17,652 nucleotides of DNA. It comes from Spongiicolonus versatilis (GTDB lineage: Bacteria > Pseudomonadota > Gammaproteobacteria > Arenicellales > Spongiicolonaceae). A program made the translations under genes and the position numbers. Below the pieces are notes generated by a model. That model saw only the letters and a list, made by a program, of their open reading frames with translations. It ran no database searches and had not been told where the DNA came from. How positions within the stretch are numbered: the first letter of the stretch is position 1; the number at the start of each line of letters is the position of its first letter. Positions 7,064 to 14,300 of the stretch are shown piece by piece. The stretch covers positions 1-17,652 of the forward strand of contig JAPYMU010000172.1 in NCBI GenBank assembly GCA_028286165.1, read 5' to 3'.

Positions 7064-7105
7064 TAAAAAAAACTGCGGGGACGGTGGCCGGGATAAGGCT
7101 GCGCA

Positions 7106-7113
7106 AATATACC
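7106..7113. promoter_or_regulatory. Shared -10 element between the M20 peptidase and aroE
   Basis: aaTATAcc gives TATACC on the plus strand (7108-7113) and TATATT on the minus strand (7111-7106, one mismatch to TATAAT). CATAAT at 7113-7118 is a second plus-strand candidate. The aroE ATG is at 7125, so its leader would be a few bases at most. No clear -35 is seen in either direction. Confidence 0.45.
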
Positions 7114-7124
7114 ATAATGCCGCC

Positions 7125-7652
7125 ATGGCCGCGCCGCAAAAGTTCGCCGTCATGGGCAATCCCGTCGCCCACAGCAAGTCGCCGTTCATTCACCGCGCAT
7201 TTGCCGCGCAGTTTGGAATCGCGCTTTGTTACGATGCGCTGCTGGTTGGTGGAATCTTATCGCCGCTCCTTGCGCAAAAACCGGCGCGCATCCACATCGC
7301 CAACCGCACCGCCGCCAAAGCCATCGCATTGGCCGGGGAATTTTCCTGCGCTGCACTGAGCGGCGGCGGTTTGGAAACCGCGCGCGGTGCTTATGATTTA
7401 ATTTTGCACGCCGCCGGCCCGCAGGGCCCGTCGCAACTGTCGCCGGGAATTTTTGCCGACAGTGCACTGGCCTATGACTTGTCCTACGCCGACGGCGACA
7501 CCCCTTTCGTCACCTGGGCAAAACAAAACCACGCGCCCCGCACCGCCGACGGCGCCGGCATGTTAGTGGAGCAGGCTGCGGAATCATTTTTTGTCTGGCA
7601 CGGCCGGCGGCCCGGGACGGCGGCGGTGGTTGCCGAATTGCGGCGCGCCTGA
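7125..7652 (+). CDS. aroE: Shikimate dehydrogenase with large in-frame internal deletion
   Basis: The 175 residues contain both ends of AroE but not its middle; the family is usually about 270 aa. The start reads FAVMGNPVAHSKSPFIHRAF, with the shikimate-binding Ser17 and Ser19. The C-terminal half resumes at GILSPLLAQKPARIHIANRT and ends with ADGAGMLVEQAAESFFVWHG, as in intact enzymes. Between Val41 and Gly43 (about 7245-7253) roughly 95 residues are gone. They would include NVTVPFK with the catalytic lysine, the catalytic aspartate and the GAGGA NADP-binding loop. Such a protein should not reduce 3-dehydroshikimate. Nevertheless the frame is kept and no stop codons have accumulated, so the event is recent, under odd selection, or an assembly collapse. 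It starts at ATG 7125, just after the divergent promoter, and converges on gor with 8 bp between stops. Confidence 0.85.
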   Translation: MAAPQKFAVMGNPVAHSKSPFIHRAFAAQFGIALCYDALLVGGILSPLLAQKPARIHIANRTAAKAIALAGEFSCAALSGGGLETARGAYDLILHAAGPQGPSQLSPGIFADSALAYDLSYADGDTPFVTWAKQNHAPRTADGAGMLVEQAAESFFVWHGRRPGTAAVVAELRRA

Positions 7653-7660
7653 ACGGCGGC

Positions 7661-9001
7661 TCAGCGCAACGTCACCAACTCCTCCCCGGCGGTCGGGTGG
7701 ATGGCGACGGTGTTGTCCAGGTCGCTTTTGCGCGCGCCCATTTTTATGGCGACGGCGAAGCCCTGGATGATTTCGTCGGCGGAGTGGCCGGCGATGTGGC
7801 AGCCGATGATTTTTTCGCCGGCGCCGCGGGTGATGAGTTTAACCATGGTGCGCGGCTTGCGCCCGGTGGGGGCGAAGTAGAGGTCGGTGAATTGGTTTTG
7901 GTACACGCGCACCGCGGCGCCGAACTTTGCGCGCGCGTCATGCTCGCTCAGGCCGACGGTGCCGATGGGCGGGTGGCTGAACACCACGGTGGGAATGTTG
8001 GCGTAGTCCAGATGCGCGCCGTCCTCGCCGCCGAATACCCGGTCGGCGAGTTTGCGGCCGGCGGCGATGGCCACCGGCGTCAACGGTTTGCGCCCGGTGA
8101 CATCGCCCACGGCGTAGACGCCGGCGGCGGCGGTGTTCTGGAACTTGTCCACGCTGATGTGGCCGCGCCGGTCGGCGGTGATGCCGGCGTTTTGCAATTG
8201 CAAGCCGCCGCTGTTGGGCTGCCGGCCCACGGCCCAAATCACACAGTCAAATTCGCCGAGTACGCCGGCGGCGGTGTGCACTTTAATTTTGCCGCCGTTT
8301 TTTTCCAGCGCCGTTGGCTGCGACTGCGCCGCGATGGTGACGCCGGCGTTTTTCATCTCGGCGGTGACCAGCGCGCCGAGGTCGTGGTCAAACTCGCGCA
8401 GAATTTTTTCCTTGCGCAGCACCTGGGTGACTTCGGCGCCCAGGCCGCTGAGTACGCCGGCGAATTCGGTGGCGATGTAGCCGGCGCCGATGACGGCCAC
8501 GTGCCGCGGCATTTTTTCCAGTGCAAAAAAACCGTCGCTGGTGATGCCATGTTCGGCGCCCGGCACTTGCGGCAGCAGCGGGCGGCCGCCGCTGGCGATG
8601 AGGATGTGCGGCGCGCTGTAAACTTCACCGCCGGCGGTGATGGTGCGCGCATCGCGGAAAGCGGCGCTGGCGGTGACGGTGTGGACGCCGCTGTTGTCGA
8701 GGCCGTCGCGGTAGATTGCGTTCAACCGTTTGATGTAGGCGTCGCGTTTGGTTTTGAGTGCGCGCCAGTCGAAAGAACCGCCGGCGACGGTGAAACCGTA
8801 GTCGCCGGCGTCGTGCAAAGTTTCGGCGATGCGCGATGCGTTCCAGAAAATTTTCTTCGGCACGCAGCCAACATTGACGCAGGTGCCGCCGAGTTTTTCG
8901 TTCTCAAACAATGCAACCCGCGCGCCGTGGCCTGCCGCGCGGCGGGCCGCGGCGATGCCGCCGCTGCCGCCGCCAATCACCAGAAAGTCATACCGTTTCA
9001 T
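7661..9001 (-). CDS. gor: Glutathione-disulfide reductase
   Basis: A 446-residue flavoprotein disulfide reductase (E. coli Gor has 450). FAD-binding GGGSGG is at residues 10-15, redox-active Cys41/Cys46 in GGTCVNVGCVPKK, the NADPH-binding loop GAGYIATEFAGVLSGLGA followed by VLRKEKILREFD, the second FAD motif VYAVGDVTG, and the catalytic His435/Glu440 pair in HPTAGEELVTLR. Arginines after the second glycine loop favour NADPH over NADH. It keeps the cytosolic thiol pool reduced. The ATG at 9001 lies inside the last codons of prmC (14-nt overlap). An in-frame start at 9022 would overlap more and add residues not seen in the family, so 9001 is preferred. Confidence 0.94.
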   Translation of the reverse strand: MKRYDFLVIGGGSGGIAAARRAAGHGARVALFENEKLGGTCVNVGCVPKKIFWNASRIAETLHDAGDYGFTVAGGSFDWRALKTKRDAYIKRLNAIYRDGLDNSGVHTVTASAAFRDARTITAGGEVYSAPHILIASGGRPLLPQVPGAEHGITSDGFFALEKMPRHVAVIGAGYIATEFAGVLSGLGAEVTQVLRKEKILREFDHDLGALVTAEMKNAGVTIAAQSQPTALEKNGGKIKVHTAAGVLGEFDCVIWAVGRQPNSGGLQLQNAGITADRRGHISVDKFQNTAAAGVYAVGDVTGRKPLTPVAIAAGRKLADRVFGGEDGAHLDYANIPTVVFSHPPIGTVGLSEHDARAKFGAAVRVYQNQFTDLYFAPTGRKPRTMVKLITRGAGEKIIGCHIAGHSADEIIQGFAVAIKMGARKSDLDNTVAIHPTAGEELVTLR

Positions 9002-9839
9002 TTGCAAAACCGATGGTGACACGGTCGCGGCCGCCGAGGTCGCGGCGGGTGGCGGCGCGGGCGAGGCCGGCGGCGTTCATCAACTTGCGCACCGCCGCCG
9101 CCTGGGTGGCGCCGTGTTCCACGATGAGCGCGCCGGCGGCGGTTAAATGCTTTGGCGCGGCGGCGATGATTTGCGCGAGGTCGTCCATGCCGTCGGCGCC
9201 GGCGGTGAGGGCGGCGCGCGGCTCATGGCGGATGCCGTCACCGTGGATGCACGGATGGTTGTCGGCGATGTAGGGCGGGTTGGCGACGATGGCGGTGTGG
9301 CGGCCGGCGACGCCGTGCAGCCAGTCGGCGGCGGCAATGGTGACGGCGGCGGCGTGGGCGGCGGCGTTGATGCGGGCGGTGCGGCGGGCGGCGGCGCTGG
9401 CGTCGGTGGCGGTGATGCGCCAGGCCGGGCGCGCCAGGGCCAGGGTGATGGCGACGGCGCCGCAACCGGTGCCCAGTTCCACGATGCTGGTGCCGGCGGA
9501 GTCGCGGATGGCGGCGGCGGCCTCCAAAGTGGTGGTGACCAGCAACTCGGTCTCCGGGCGGGGGACGAAAATGCCGGGGGCGACGCTGAAGTCGCGGCCG
9601 TAAAACTCCTTGCGCCCGGTGATGTAGGCCAGCGGCTCGCCCCGGCGGCGGCGGGCGATGGCGGCCTGGTAGCGGCGGCGGGCGGCGGCGGTGACGGTGG
9701 CGGCACCGCTGAGCAATTGAGCGTCACCAACGCCGGCGGCCCACTTTAATAAAACGCGCGCATCCAACATGGCGGTGGGCGAGGTGGCGGCGATGGCCTC
9801 ACCGCCGGCGCGCAGCATTGCGTCGATGGGGCCGGCCAT
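8988..9839 (-). CDS. prmC: Release factor glutamine methyltransferase PrmC (HemK)
   Basis: A 283-residue class I SAM methyltransferase. An N-terminal helical domain is followed by PRPETE (93-98), the SAM loop ELGTGCGAVA (121-130) and the catalytic NPPY (187-190), which N5-methylates the glutamine of the GGQ motif in RF1 and RF2. It lies directly behind prfA, its substrate gene. The ATG at 9839 is chosen, five bases after the prfA stop. A TTG at 9848 overlapping that stop, and a GTG at 9842, are in-frame alternatives. Composition is extremely alanine-rich, as in its neighbours. The end overlaps gor. Confidence 0.93.
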   Translation of the reverse strand: MAGPIDAMLRAGGEAIAATSPTAMLDARVLLKWAAGVGDAQLLSGAATVTAAARRRYQAAIARRRRGEPLAYITGRKEFYGRDFSVAPGIFVPRPETELLVTTTLEAAAAIRDSAGTSIVELGTGCGAVAITLALARPAWRITATDASAAARRTARINAAAHAAAVTIAAADWLHGVAGRHTAIVANPPYIADNHPCIHGDGIRHEPRAALTAGADGMDDLAQIIAAAPKHLTAAGALIVEHGATQAAAVRKLMNAAGLARAATRRDLGGRDRVTIGFANETV

Positions 9840-9844
9840 CACCG

Positions 9845-10927
9845 TCAACCGCCGGCCTCGGCCATGGCCTCGGCCTGGTGCTCGGCGGCCAGCGGCGACA
9901 GCAGCGGTTCCAAGTCGCCGGCCAGCACCGCGTCCAACTTATACAGGGTGAGGCCGATGCGGTGGTCGGTGACGCGGCTCTGCGGGAAGTTGTAGGTGCG
10001 GATGCGCTCTGAGCGGTCGCCGCTGCCGACCAGGGTGCGGCGCGTTGCGGCCTCCTCGTCGCGCTGCGCCTTGCGCTCGGCCTCCACCAGCCGCGCCCGC
10101 AGCACGGCCAGGGCGCGGGCGCGGTTTTTGTGCTGCGATCTTTCGTCCTGGCATTCCACCACCAGGCCGCTGGGCAGGTGGGTGATGCGCACCGCCGAGT
10201 CGGTGCGGTTCACGTGCTGGCCGCCGGCGCCGGAAGCGCGGAAGGTGTCCACGCGCAAATCGCGCGGGTTGATGCCGGCATCGGTGACGGCGTCGGCTTC
10301 GGGCAGAACGGCGACGGTGCACGCCGAGGTGTGGATGCGCCCCTGGGTTTCGGTTTGGGGCACGCGCTGCACACGGTGGGCGCCGGATTCAAACTTGAGT
10401 TTGGAATAGGCGCCGCGGCCGACGATGCGGCTGATGATTTCCTTGTAGCCGCCGTGCTCGCCGTGGCGCGCGCTGAGCACTTCCACCGGCCAGCGGCGGC
10501 CTTCGGCGTAGGCCTGGTACATGCGAAACATGTCGCCGCAAAAAATCGCCGCCTCATCGCCGCCGGTGCCGGCGCGGATCTCGAGAAAAATGTTGCGCTC
10601 ATCGTTGGGGTCGCGCGGCAGCAGAAGTTTTTGCAGCGCAAGTTCACTTTCAGCGACATCCAGGGCGGAGCGCCGCACCTCTTCCTGCGCCAGTTTGCGG
10701 ATGCCGCCATCGGCGTCCTCGAGCAGGGCGCGCGCCTCGGCCAGGGATGCGGCGCGCCCGCGCAACTCGGCGTAAGCATCCACCGCCGGGGTAATGCCGG
10801 CCAGTTCACGCGACAGGGCGCGAAACTTCGGCTGGTCGCCAATCACCGCCGGCTGCGCCAGCAGGCGGTGAATTTCCCCGGCGCGCGCGCTGAGTTGCTC
10901 CAGTTTTTCCACCAATGAGGGGTTCAT
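9845..10927 (-). CDS. prfA: Peptide chain release factor 1
   Basis: A 360-residue RF1, the same length as in E. coli. The codon-recognition tripeptide of the P-x-T type is P190-Q191-T192 in RVPQTETQGRIHTS (E. coli has PAT), which marks it as RF1 (UAG/UAA) rather than RF2 (SPF). The peptidyl-transferase GGQ is at 235-237 in GAGGQHVNRTDSAVR. It starts at ATG 10927-10925 (MNPSLVEKLEQLS). The 11 extra upstream codons cover the promoter and are rejected. Its usual upstream partner hemA is absent; instead the divergent TPR lipoprotein gene begins 23 bp away. The minus-strand TATACT (10941-10936) ends 8 bp before the ATG, implying a leader of a base or two. Confidence 0.96.
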   Translation of the reverse strand: MNPSLVEKLEQLSARAGEIHRLLAQPAVIGDQPKFRALSRELAGITPAVDAYAELRGRAASLAEARALLEDADGGIRKLAQEEVRRSALDVAESELALQKLLLPRDPNDERNIFLEIRAGTGGDEAAIFCGDMFRMYQAYAEGRRWPVEVLSARHGEHGGYKEIISRIVGRGAYSKLKFESGAHRVQRVPQTETQGRIHTSACTVAVLPEADAVTDAGINPRDLRVDTFRASGAGGQHVNRTDSAVRITHLPSGLVVECQDERSQHKNRARALAVLRARLVEAERKAQRDEEAATRRTLVGSGDRSERIRTYNFPQSRVTDHRIGLTLYKLDAVLAGDLEPLLSPLAAEHQAEAMAEAGG

Positions 10928-10935
10928 GGGATGGG

Positions 10936-10943
10936 AGTATACT
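10936..10943. promoter_or_regulatory. Palindromic -10 element shared by prfA and the TPR lipoprotein gene
   Basis: AGTATACT is a perfect 8-bp palindrome, so each strand carries TATACT (5 of 6 matches to TATAAT). The plus hexamer ends at 10943 and the GTG start is at 10951. The minus hexamer ends at 10936 and the prfA ATG begins at 10927. Initiation seven or so bases downstream would put both transcript ends at or within about two bases of the start codons. No convincing -35 is seen on either side. Confidence 0.55.
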
Positions 10944-10950
10944 CCGGGCG

Positions 10951-12642
10951 GTGAAGGCATTATCCCACCGCGCGGTTGTTCTGCTGCTGGCGCTGGCGTT
11001 GGCCGCGCTCAGCGCCTGCCGCGGCGGCGGCGCGGCGGACGTGCAGCCGAAGCCAAATCCGCTGAGCGCGGATCTTCTTTTTGACATTCTGCTGTCCGAC
11101 ATCGCCGGCTTGCGCGGCGAGCATGAGGTGGAGGTGGAGGCCATCACCCGCGCCGCGCGCAAAAGCGGCGACCCCACGCTCCTCGCCCACGCCGCGCTCA
11201 GCGCGCTGCACGCCGGCAAATATTCCGAGGCCCTGGCCAGCGCGCTGCTGTGGCAGCAGGCCGAGCCGGCGGAGCGCGCGCCGGGGGAGTTAATCGCGCG
11301 CATTTACCTGCGCCTGGGCCGCCCGCAGGACGCTGAGCGGCAGTTCACCATGCTCCTCGCCCGCGCCGGCGCCGCCGGCCAAGGCGAGCAGTTGCGCTCC
11401 ATCGCCCGCGCGCTGGTGCAGGCCGGGGCGGCGCGCCAGTACCTGGCGCTGTACCGCAATCTTCTTGCGCGCCATGCGGACAACGCCGACGGCTGGTTCG
11501 GCAAGGCGGTGCTGGCCAACCGGGCCGGCGACAATGCAGCGGCCGAGGATGCGCTGCGGCGCGCGCTTCAGTTGCAGCCGGATTTCGGCGAGGCGGCGGC
11601 GGCGCTGATGGATAAGTTGCGCCACAACCACCGCACCGAAGAGTTGCAAAAGTTTGCCGCCGATTTTCTGCGCCGCAACCCCGGCGACACCGAACTGCGC
11701 ATGCAATTCGCCGACTCTCTGCTGAGCCATGGCCGCCGCGAGCAGGCATTGCGCCAGTACGCCGAAGTCACCGTCCACGACCCCGACCATGTGAAGGCGC
11801 TGTTTGCGGTGGCGGTGCTGAGCCGCGGGCGCGATGACAAGACGGCGGTGAAAAATTTTGCGCGGGTGCTGGAAGTTGAGCCGCGCCGCGACGATGCGCG
11901 CTACTACCTCGCCGAAATGGAATACGCCAACCGCCACTACCGCGCCGCCGCGCGCCTGGCCTGGGAGGTGACGGACGTGGAATATTATCTGGACGCGCAA
12001 CTGCTGCTGGGCGCGGCCATTGCAAAAACGCGCGGCGCCGACGCCGGACTTAAATTTTTGCGCGCGGTGCCGGCCGGCGGCGAGCGCCACCGGGTGCGCT
12101 GGTTCATGCGGCAGGAGCAAATTTTGGCCGGGGAAAAACGCTACCCGGAGGCGCGCAAACTTCTGGACCAGGCGCTGCGTGAATTTCCCGACAACGGCGA
12201 ACTGCTGTACGCCCGCGGCCTGGTGGCGGCGCATCTGAAACTGGTGGACCTGCACGAGCGCGACCTGCGCAAACTCATCCGCCAGGAGCCGGACAACGCC
12301 CACGCCTACAACGCCCTCGGCTACACCCTCGCCGACCTCACCGACCGCCATCAGGAGGCGCTGCAACTCATCCGCAAAGCCATGTCGCTGCGCGCCGATG
12401 ACCCGTACATTCTGGACAGTCTGGGCTGGGTGCATTACCGCCTCGGCCACATTCACAAGGCCATCGCGTTCTTGCGCCAGGCCCTGGCGCTCAGCGATGA
12501 CGCCGAAATCGCCGCCCACCTCGGCGAGGTGCTGTGGGTTTCGGGCCAGCAGCAGCGCGCCCGCACCATCCTGCGCCGCGCGGCCAGGCAAAGCCCGGAC
12601 AACGAAGTTCTGCGGCGGACCTTGGAGCGTTTCGGGCTGTGA
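10951..12642 (+). CDS. TPR-repeat outer-membrane lipoprotein (PA4667-like position)
   Basis: A 563-residue protein starting at GTG 10951. The N-terminus KALSHRAVVLLLALALAALS-A-C is a lipoprotein signal with lipobox L20-S21-A22-C23, so it is probably lipidated and sent to the outer membrane. The rest is a run of helical TPR units, e.g. DGWFGKAVLANRAGDNAAAE, YLAEMEYANRHYRAA and AYNALGYTLADLTDRHQEAL near the C-terminus. TPR arrays act as protein-docking scaffolds; the partner is unknown. Pseudomonas has a TPR protein at this position, ahead of lolB. The ATG at 10915 would also keep the frame but lies inside prfA and upstream of the -10, so it is not favoured. The stop overlaps the lolB GTG by four bases. 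Confidence 0.88.
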   Translation: MKALSHRAVVLLLALALAALSACRGGGAADVQPKPNPLSADLLFDILLSDIAGLRGEHEVEVEAITRAARKSGDPTLLAHAALSALHAGKYSEALASALLWQQAEPAERAPGELIARIYLRLGRPQDAERQFTMLLARAGAAGQGEQLRSIARALVQAGAARQYLALYRNLLARHADNADGWFGKAVLANRAGDNAAAEDALRRALQLQPDFGEAAAALMDKLRHNHRTEELQKFAADFLRRNPGDTELRMQFADSLLSHGRREQALRQYAEVTVHDPDHVKALFAVAVLSRGRDDKTAVKNFARVLEVEPRRDDARYYLAEMEYANRHYRAAARLAWEVTDVEYYLDAQLLLGAAIAKTRGADAGLKFLRAVPAGGERHRVRWFMRQEQILAGEKRYPEARKLLDQALREFPDNGELLYARGLVAAHLKLVDLHERDLRKLIRQEPDNAHAYNALGYTLADLTDRHQEALQLIRKAMSLRADDPYILDSLGWVHYRLGHIHKAIAFLRQALALSDDAEIAAHLGEVLWVSGQQQRARTILRRAARQSPDNEVLRRTLERFGL

Positions 12643-13340
12643 AATTTTTTCCGCCGGCGGTGAGGGTGGCGGTGATGGCGGCGGCGGTGATGGCGGCGGC
12701 TGGTTGTGCCGGGAAAACCGCTGCGCCAACCGCGCCGGCGCCGGTTGTCGACCCGGCGCAAAGCGCGCGCGCCAAGTTGGTGCGCTGGGAGTTGCAGGGC
12801 AAACTCGGCGTGCGCACCAATGACCTCGGCGGCGCGGCGTCATTGCTGTGGCGGCGGGACGGCGCGCGCCACCACATTGAATTATTCGGCCCGTTCGGCA
12901 GCAACCGCGTGGTGATAAAACAGGACAACCACTCGGCCGCGCTGCGCGACGGCGCAAACCAAACCTGGCGCGCAAAAACCGCGCGCGAAGTTTTGTTCCA
13001 GAGCGCCGGCTGGCATGTGCCGTTTGAGGAACTGACCCGCTGGGTGGTGGGCCTGCCGGCCGGCGGTGACGGTGAGGGCGAAAACGAAACGCGGGATGCC
13101 GCCGGCAACTTGTCCATGCTGCGCGAGGCCGGGTGGACGGTGCGCTACCTGGCCTGGGACGATGCGCAAAATGAATTCAACCTGGCCCTGCCGCGCACCG
13201 TTTACCTGAGCGCATCGCCGTTGGTGACGGCCGGCCTGGTGCACGAAAAATCCGGCCGGCCGGTGGAGCGGCTGGAGGTGCGGCTGGCGTTGAAACGCTG
13301 GCGGCGGCTGGCCGGCGGACTGCGGCTTGCGGCGCCGTGA
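12639..13340 (+). CDS. lolB: Outer-membrane lipoprotein receptor LolB
   Basis: A 233-residue lipoprotein from GTG 12639 (GTGA overlap with the previous stop). The signal KFFPPAVRVAVMAAAVMAAA ends at a G-Cys lipobox (Cys23). The mature part shows the LolB pattern: VRWELQGKLGVRT, IELFGPFGSNRVVI, FEELTRWVVGLPA and WTVRYLAW. LolB accepts lipoproteins from LolA and inserts them into the outer membrane. The gene order lolB-ispE-prs is characteristic of gammaproteobacteria. The coding DNA of the signal peptide is a low-complexity run of GGTGATGGCGGCGG units. It overlaps ispE by four bases. Confidence 0.9.
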   Translation: MKFFPPAVRVAVMAAAVMAAAGCAGKTAAPTAPAPVVDPAQSARAKLVRWELQGKLGVRTNDLGGAASLLWRRDGARHHIELFGPFGSNRVVIKQDNHSAALRDGANQTWRAKTAREVLFQSAGWHVPFEELTRWVVGLPAGGDGEGENETRDAAGNLSMLREAGWTVRYLAWDDAQNEFNLALPRTVYLSASPLVTAGLVHEKSGRPVERLEVRLALKRWRRLAGGLRLAAP

Positions 13341-14200
13341 GTGAACAAGAACAACCGTGGCCGGCGCCGGCCAAGTTGAATTTATTCCTGCGCATCCTCG
13401 GCCGCCGCGGCGACGGCATGCACCGCATTCAAACGGTGTTTCAATTTCTCGACTTGCATGACGACTTGCACTTCGGCCCGCGCGGCGACGGCAAAATTAT
13501 CCGCCACCCCGGCGGCGGCAGTGGCGATTCCATCGCCCCAAACGACGACCTGGCCGTGCGCGCCGCCATTTTGCTGCAGCGACTCAGCGCCCACCCCGGC
13601 GGCGTCGACATCCGCATCACCAAACGCATCCCGGTGGCCTCCGGCCTCGGCGGCGGCAGTTCCTGCGCCGCCACCACGTTGCTGGCGTTGAACGCCATCT
13701 GGCGACTCGGACTCAGCATCGAGCGGCTTGCAACCATCGGCCTCGGCCTCGGCGCCGATGTGCCGGTGTTTGTGCGCGGCCATGCGGCCTTTGCCGAAGG
13801 GGTCGGCGAGGTGCTGCATCCACTGGCGCCGGCGGAGGCGCATTATGCGGTGCTGGCGCCGCCGTGCCGGGTGCCGACAGCACAGGTCTACGCGGCGGCA
13901 AAGTTGACAGCGGCGCGGCGGCCAATCACAATACGCGACTTCCAGAACGGCGGCGGCGCCCTCGGCAACGACTTGGAGCCGGTGACCTGCCGCCTGTTTC
14001 CGGAGGTCGCCGCGGCATTGGCGCATCTCTCAAAATGGGGGCCGGCGCGGCAGAGCGGCAGTGGCGGGGCGGTGTTCGTGGCGGCGCGCGATGCGGCTTC
14101 GGCGCGATGCATCGCGCAGGCGGCGCCGGCCGGGTTTCGCGGTTTTGCGGCGCGCGGCGTGAACATTCACCCACTGGCGGCGCGTGCGACTGGGGTGTAG
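13337..14200 (+). CDS. ispE: 4-diphosphocytidyl-2-C-methyl-D-erythritol kinase
   Basis: A 287-residue GHMP kinase of the MEP isoprenoid pathway, which phosphorylates CDP-ME at the 2-hydroxyl. Visible motifs are PAKLNLFLRI with Lys13, the ATP loop PVASGLGGGSSCAATTLLAL (99-118), Asp141 in GADVPVFVRG, and the third GHMP motif SGSGGAVFVA. The residue after GGGSS is Cys110, where I expect Asp in most IspE proteins. It starts at GTG 13337 within the lolB stop. The TAG stop (14198-14200) lies inside the tRNA-Gln gene, so the last ten coding bases are also the first ten tRNA bases. Confidence 0.93.
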   Translation: MSEQEQPWPAPAKLNLFLRILGRRGDGMHRIQTVFQFLDLHDDLHFGPRGDGKIIRHPGGGSGDSIAPNDDLAVRAAILLQRLSAHPGGVDIRITKRIPVASGLGGGSSCAATTLLALNAIWRLGLSIERLATIGLGLGADVPVFVRGHAAFAEGVGEVLHPLAPAEAHYAVLAPPCRVPTAQVYAAAKLTAARRPITIRDFQNGGGALGNDLEPVTCRLFPEVAAALAHLSKWGPARQSGSGGAVFVAARDAASARCIAQAAPAGFRGFAARGVNIHPLAARATGV

Positions 14201-14267
14201 CCAAGTGGTCCAAGGCACCGGGTTTTGATCCCGGCATTCCCAGGTTCGAATCCTGGCACCCCAGCCA
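14191..14267 (+). tRNA. tRNA-Gln (anticodon TTG)
   Basis: A 77-nt cloverleaf. The acceptor stem pairs TGGGGTG with CACCCCA, the discriminator is G and CCA is encoded. The anticodon stem is CCGGG/CCCGG around loop TTTTGAT, giving anticodon TTG (reads CAA/CAG). The T-arm is CCAGG-TTCGAAT-CCTGG. A tRNA-Gln between ispE and prs is also the Pseudomonas arrangement. With no promoter visible in front and the gene overlapping ispE, it is probably cut out of the polycistronic transcript. Confidence 0.97.
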
Positions 14268-14300
14268 ACCATCACCTACCAGCGGCAAAACGAGGCACCG

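Noticed and set aside
7697..9019. A 440-codon plus-strand open frame
   Set aside because: Antisense to gor, which has all catalytic motifs; the plus product is a low-complexity Ala/Gly/Val sequence.
9147..9749. A glycine-rich 200-residue plus-strand open frame
   Set aside because: Shadow of prmC; its Gly/Asp richness is produced by reverse-reading alanine-rich codons.
12655..12705. Microsatellite-like GGTGATGGCGGCGG units
   Set aside because: They encode the alanine/valine-rich signal peptide of LolB and fit the codon bias of the genome.
11290..12975. A 561-codon minus-strand open frame as long as the TPR gene
   Set aside because: The plus strand encodes a clear lipoprotein with TPR repeats and lolB; the antisense frame is open only because of GC-rich codon composition.
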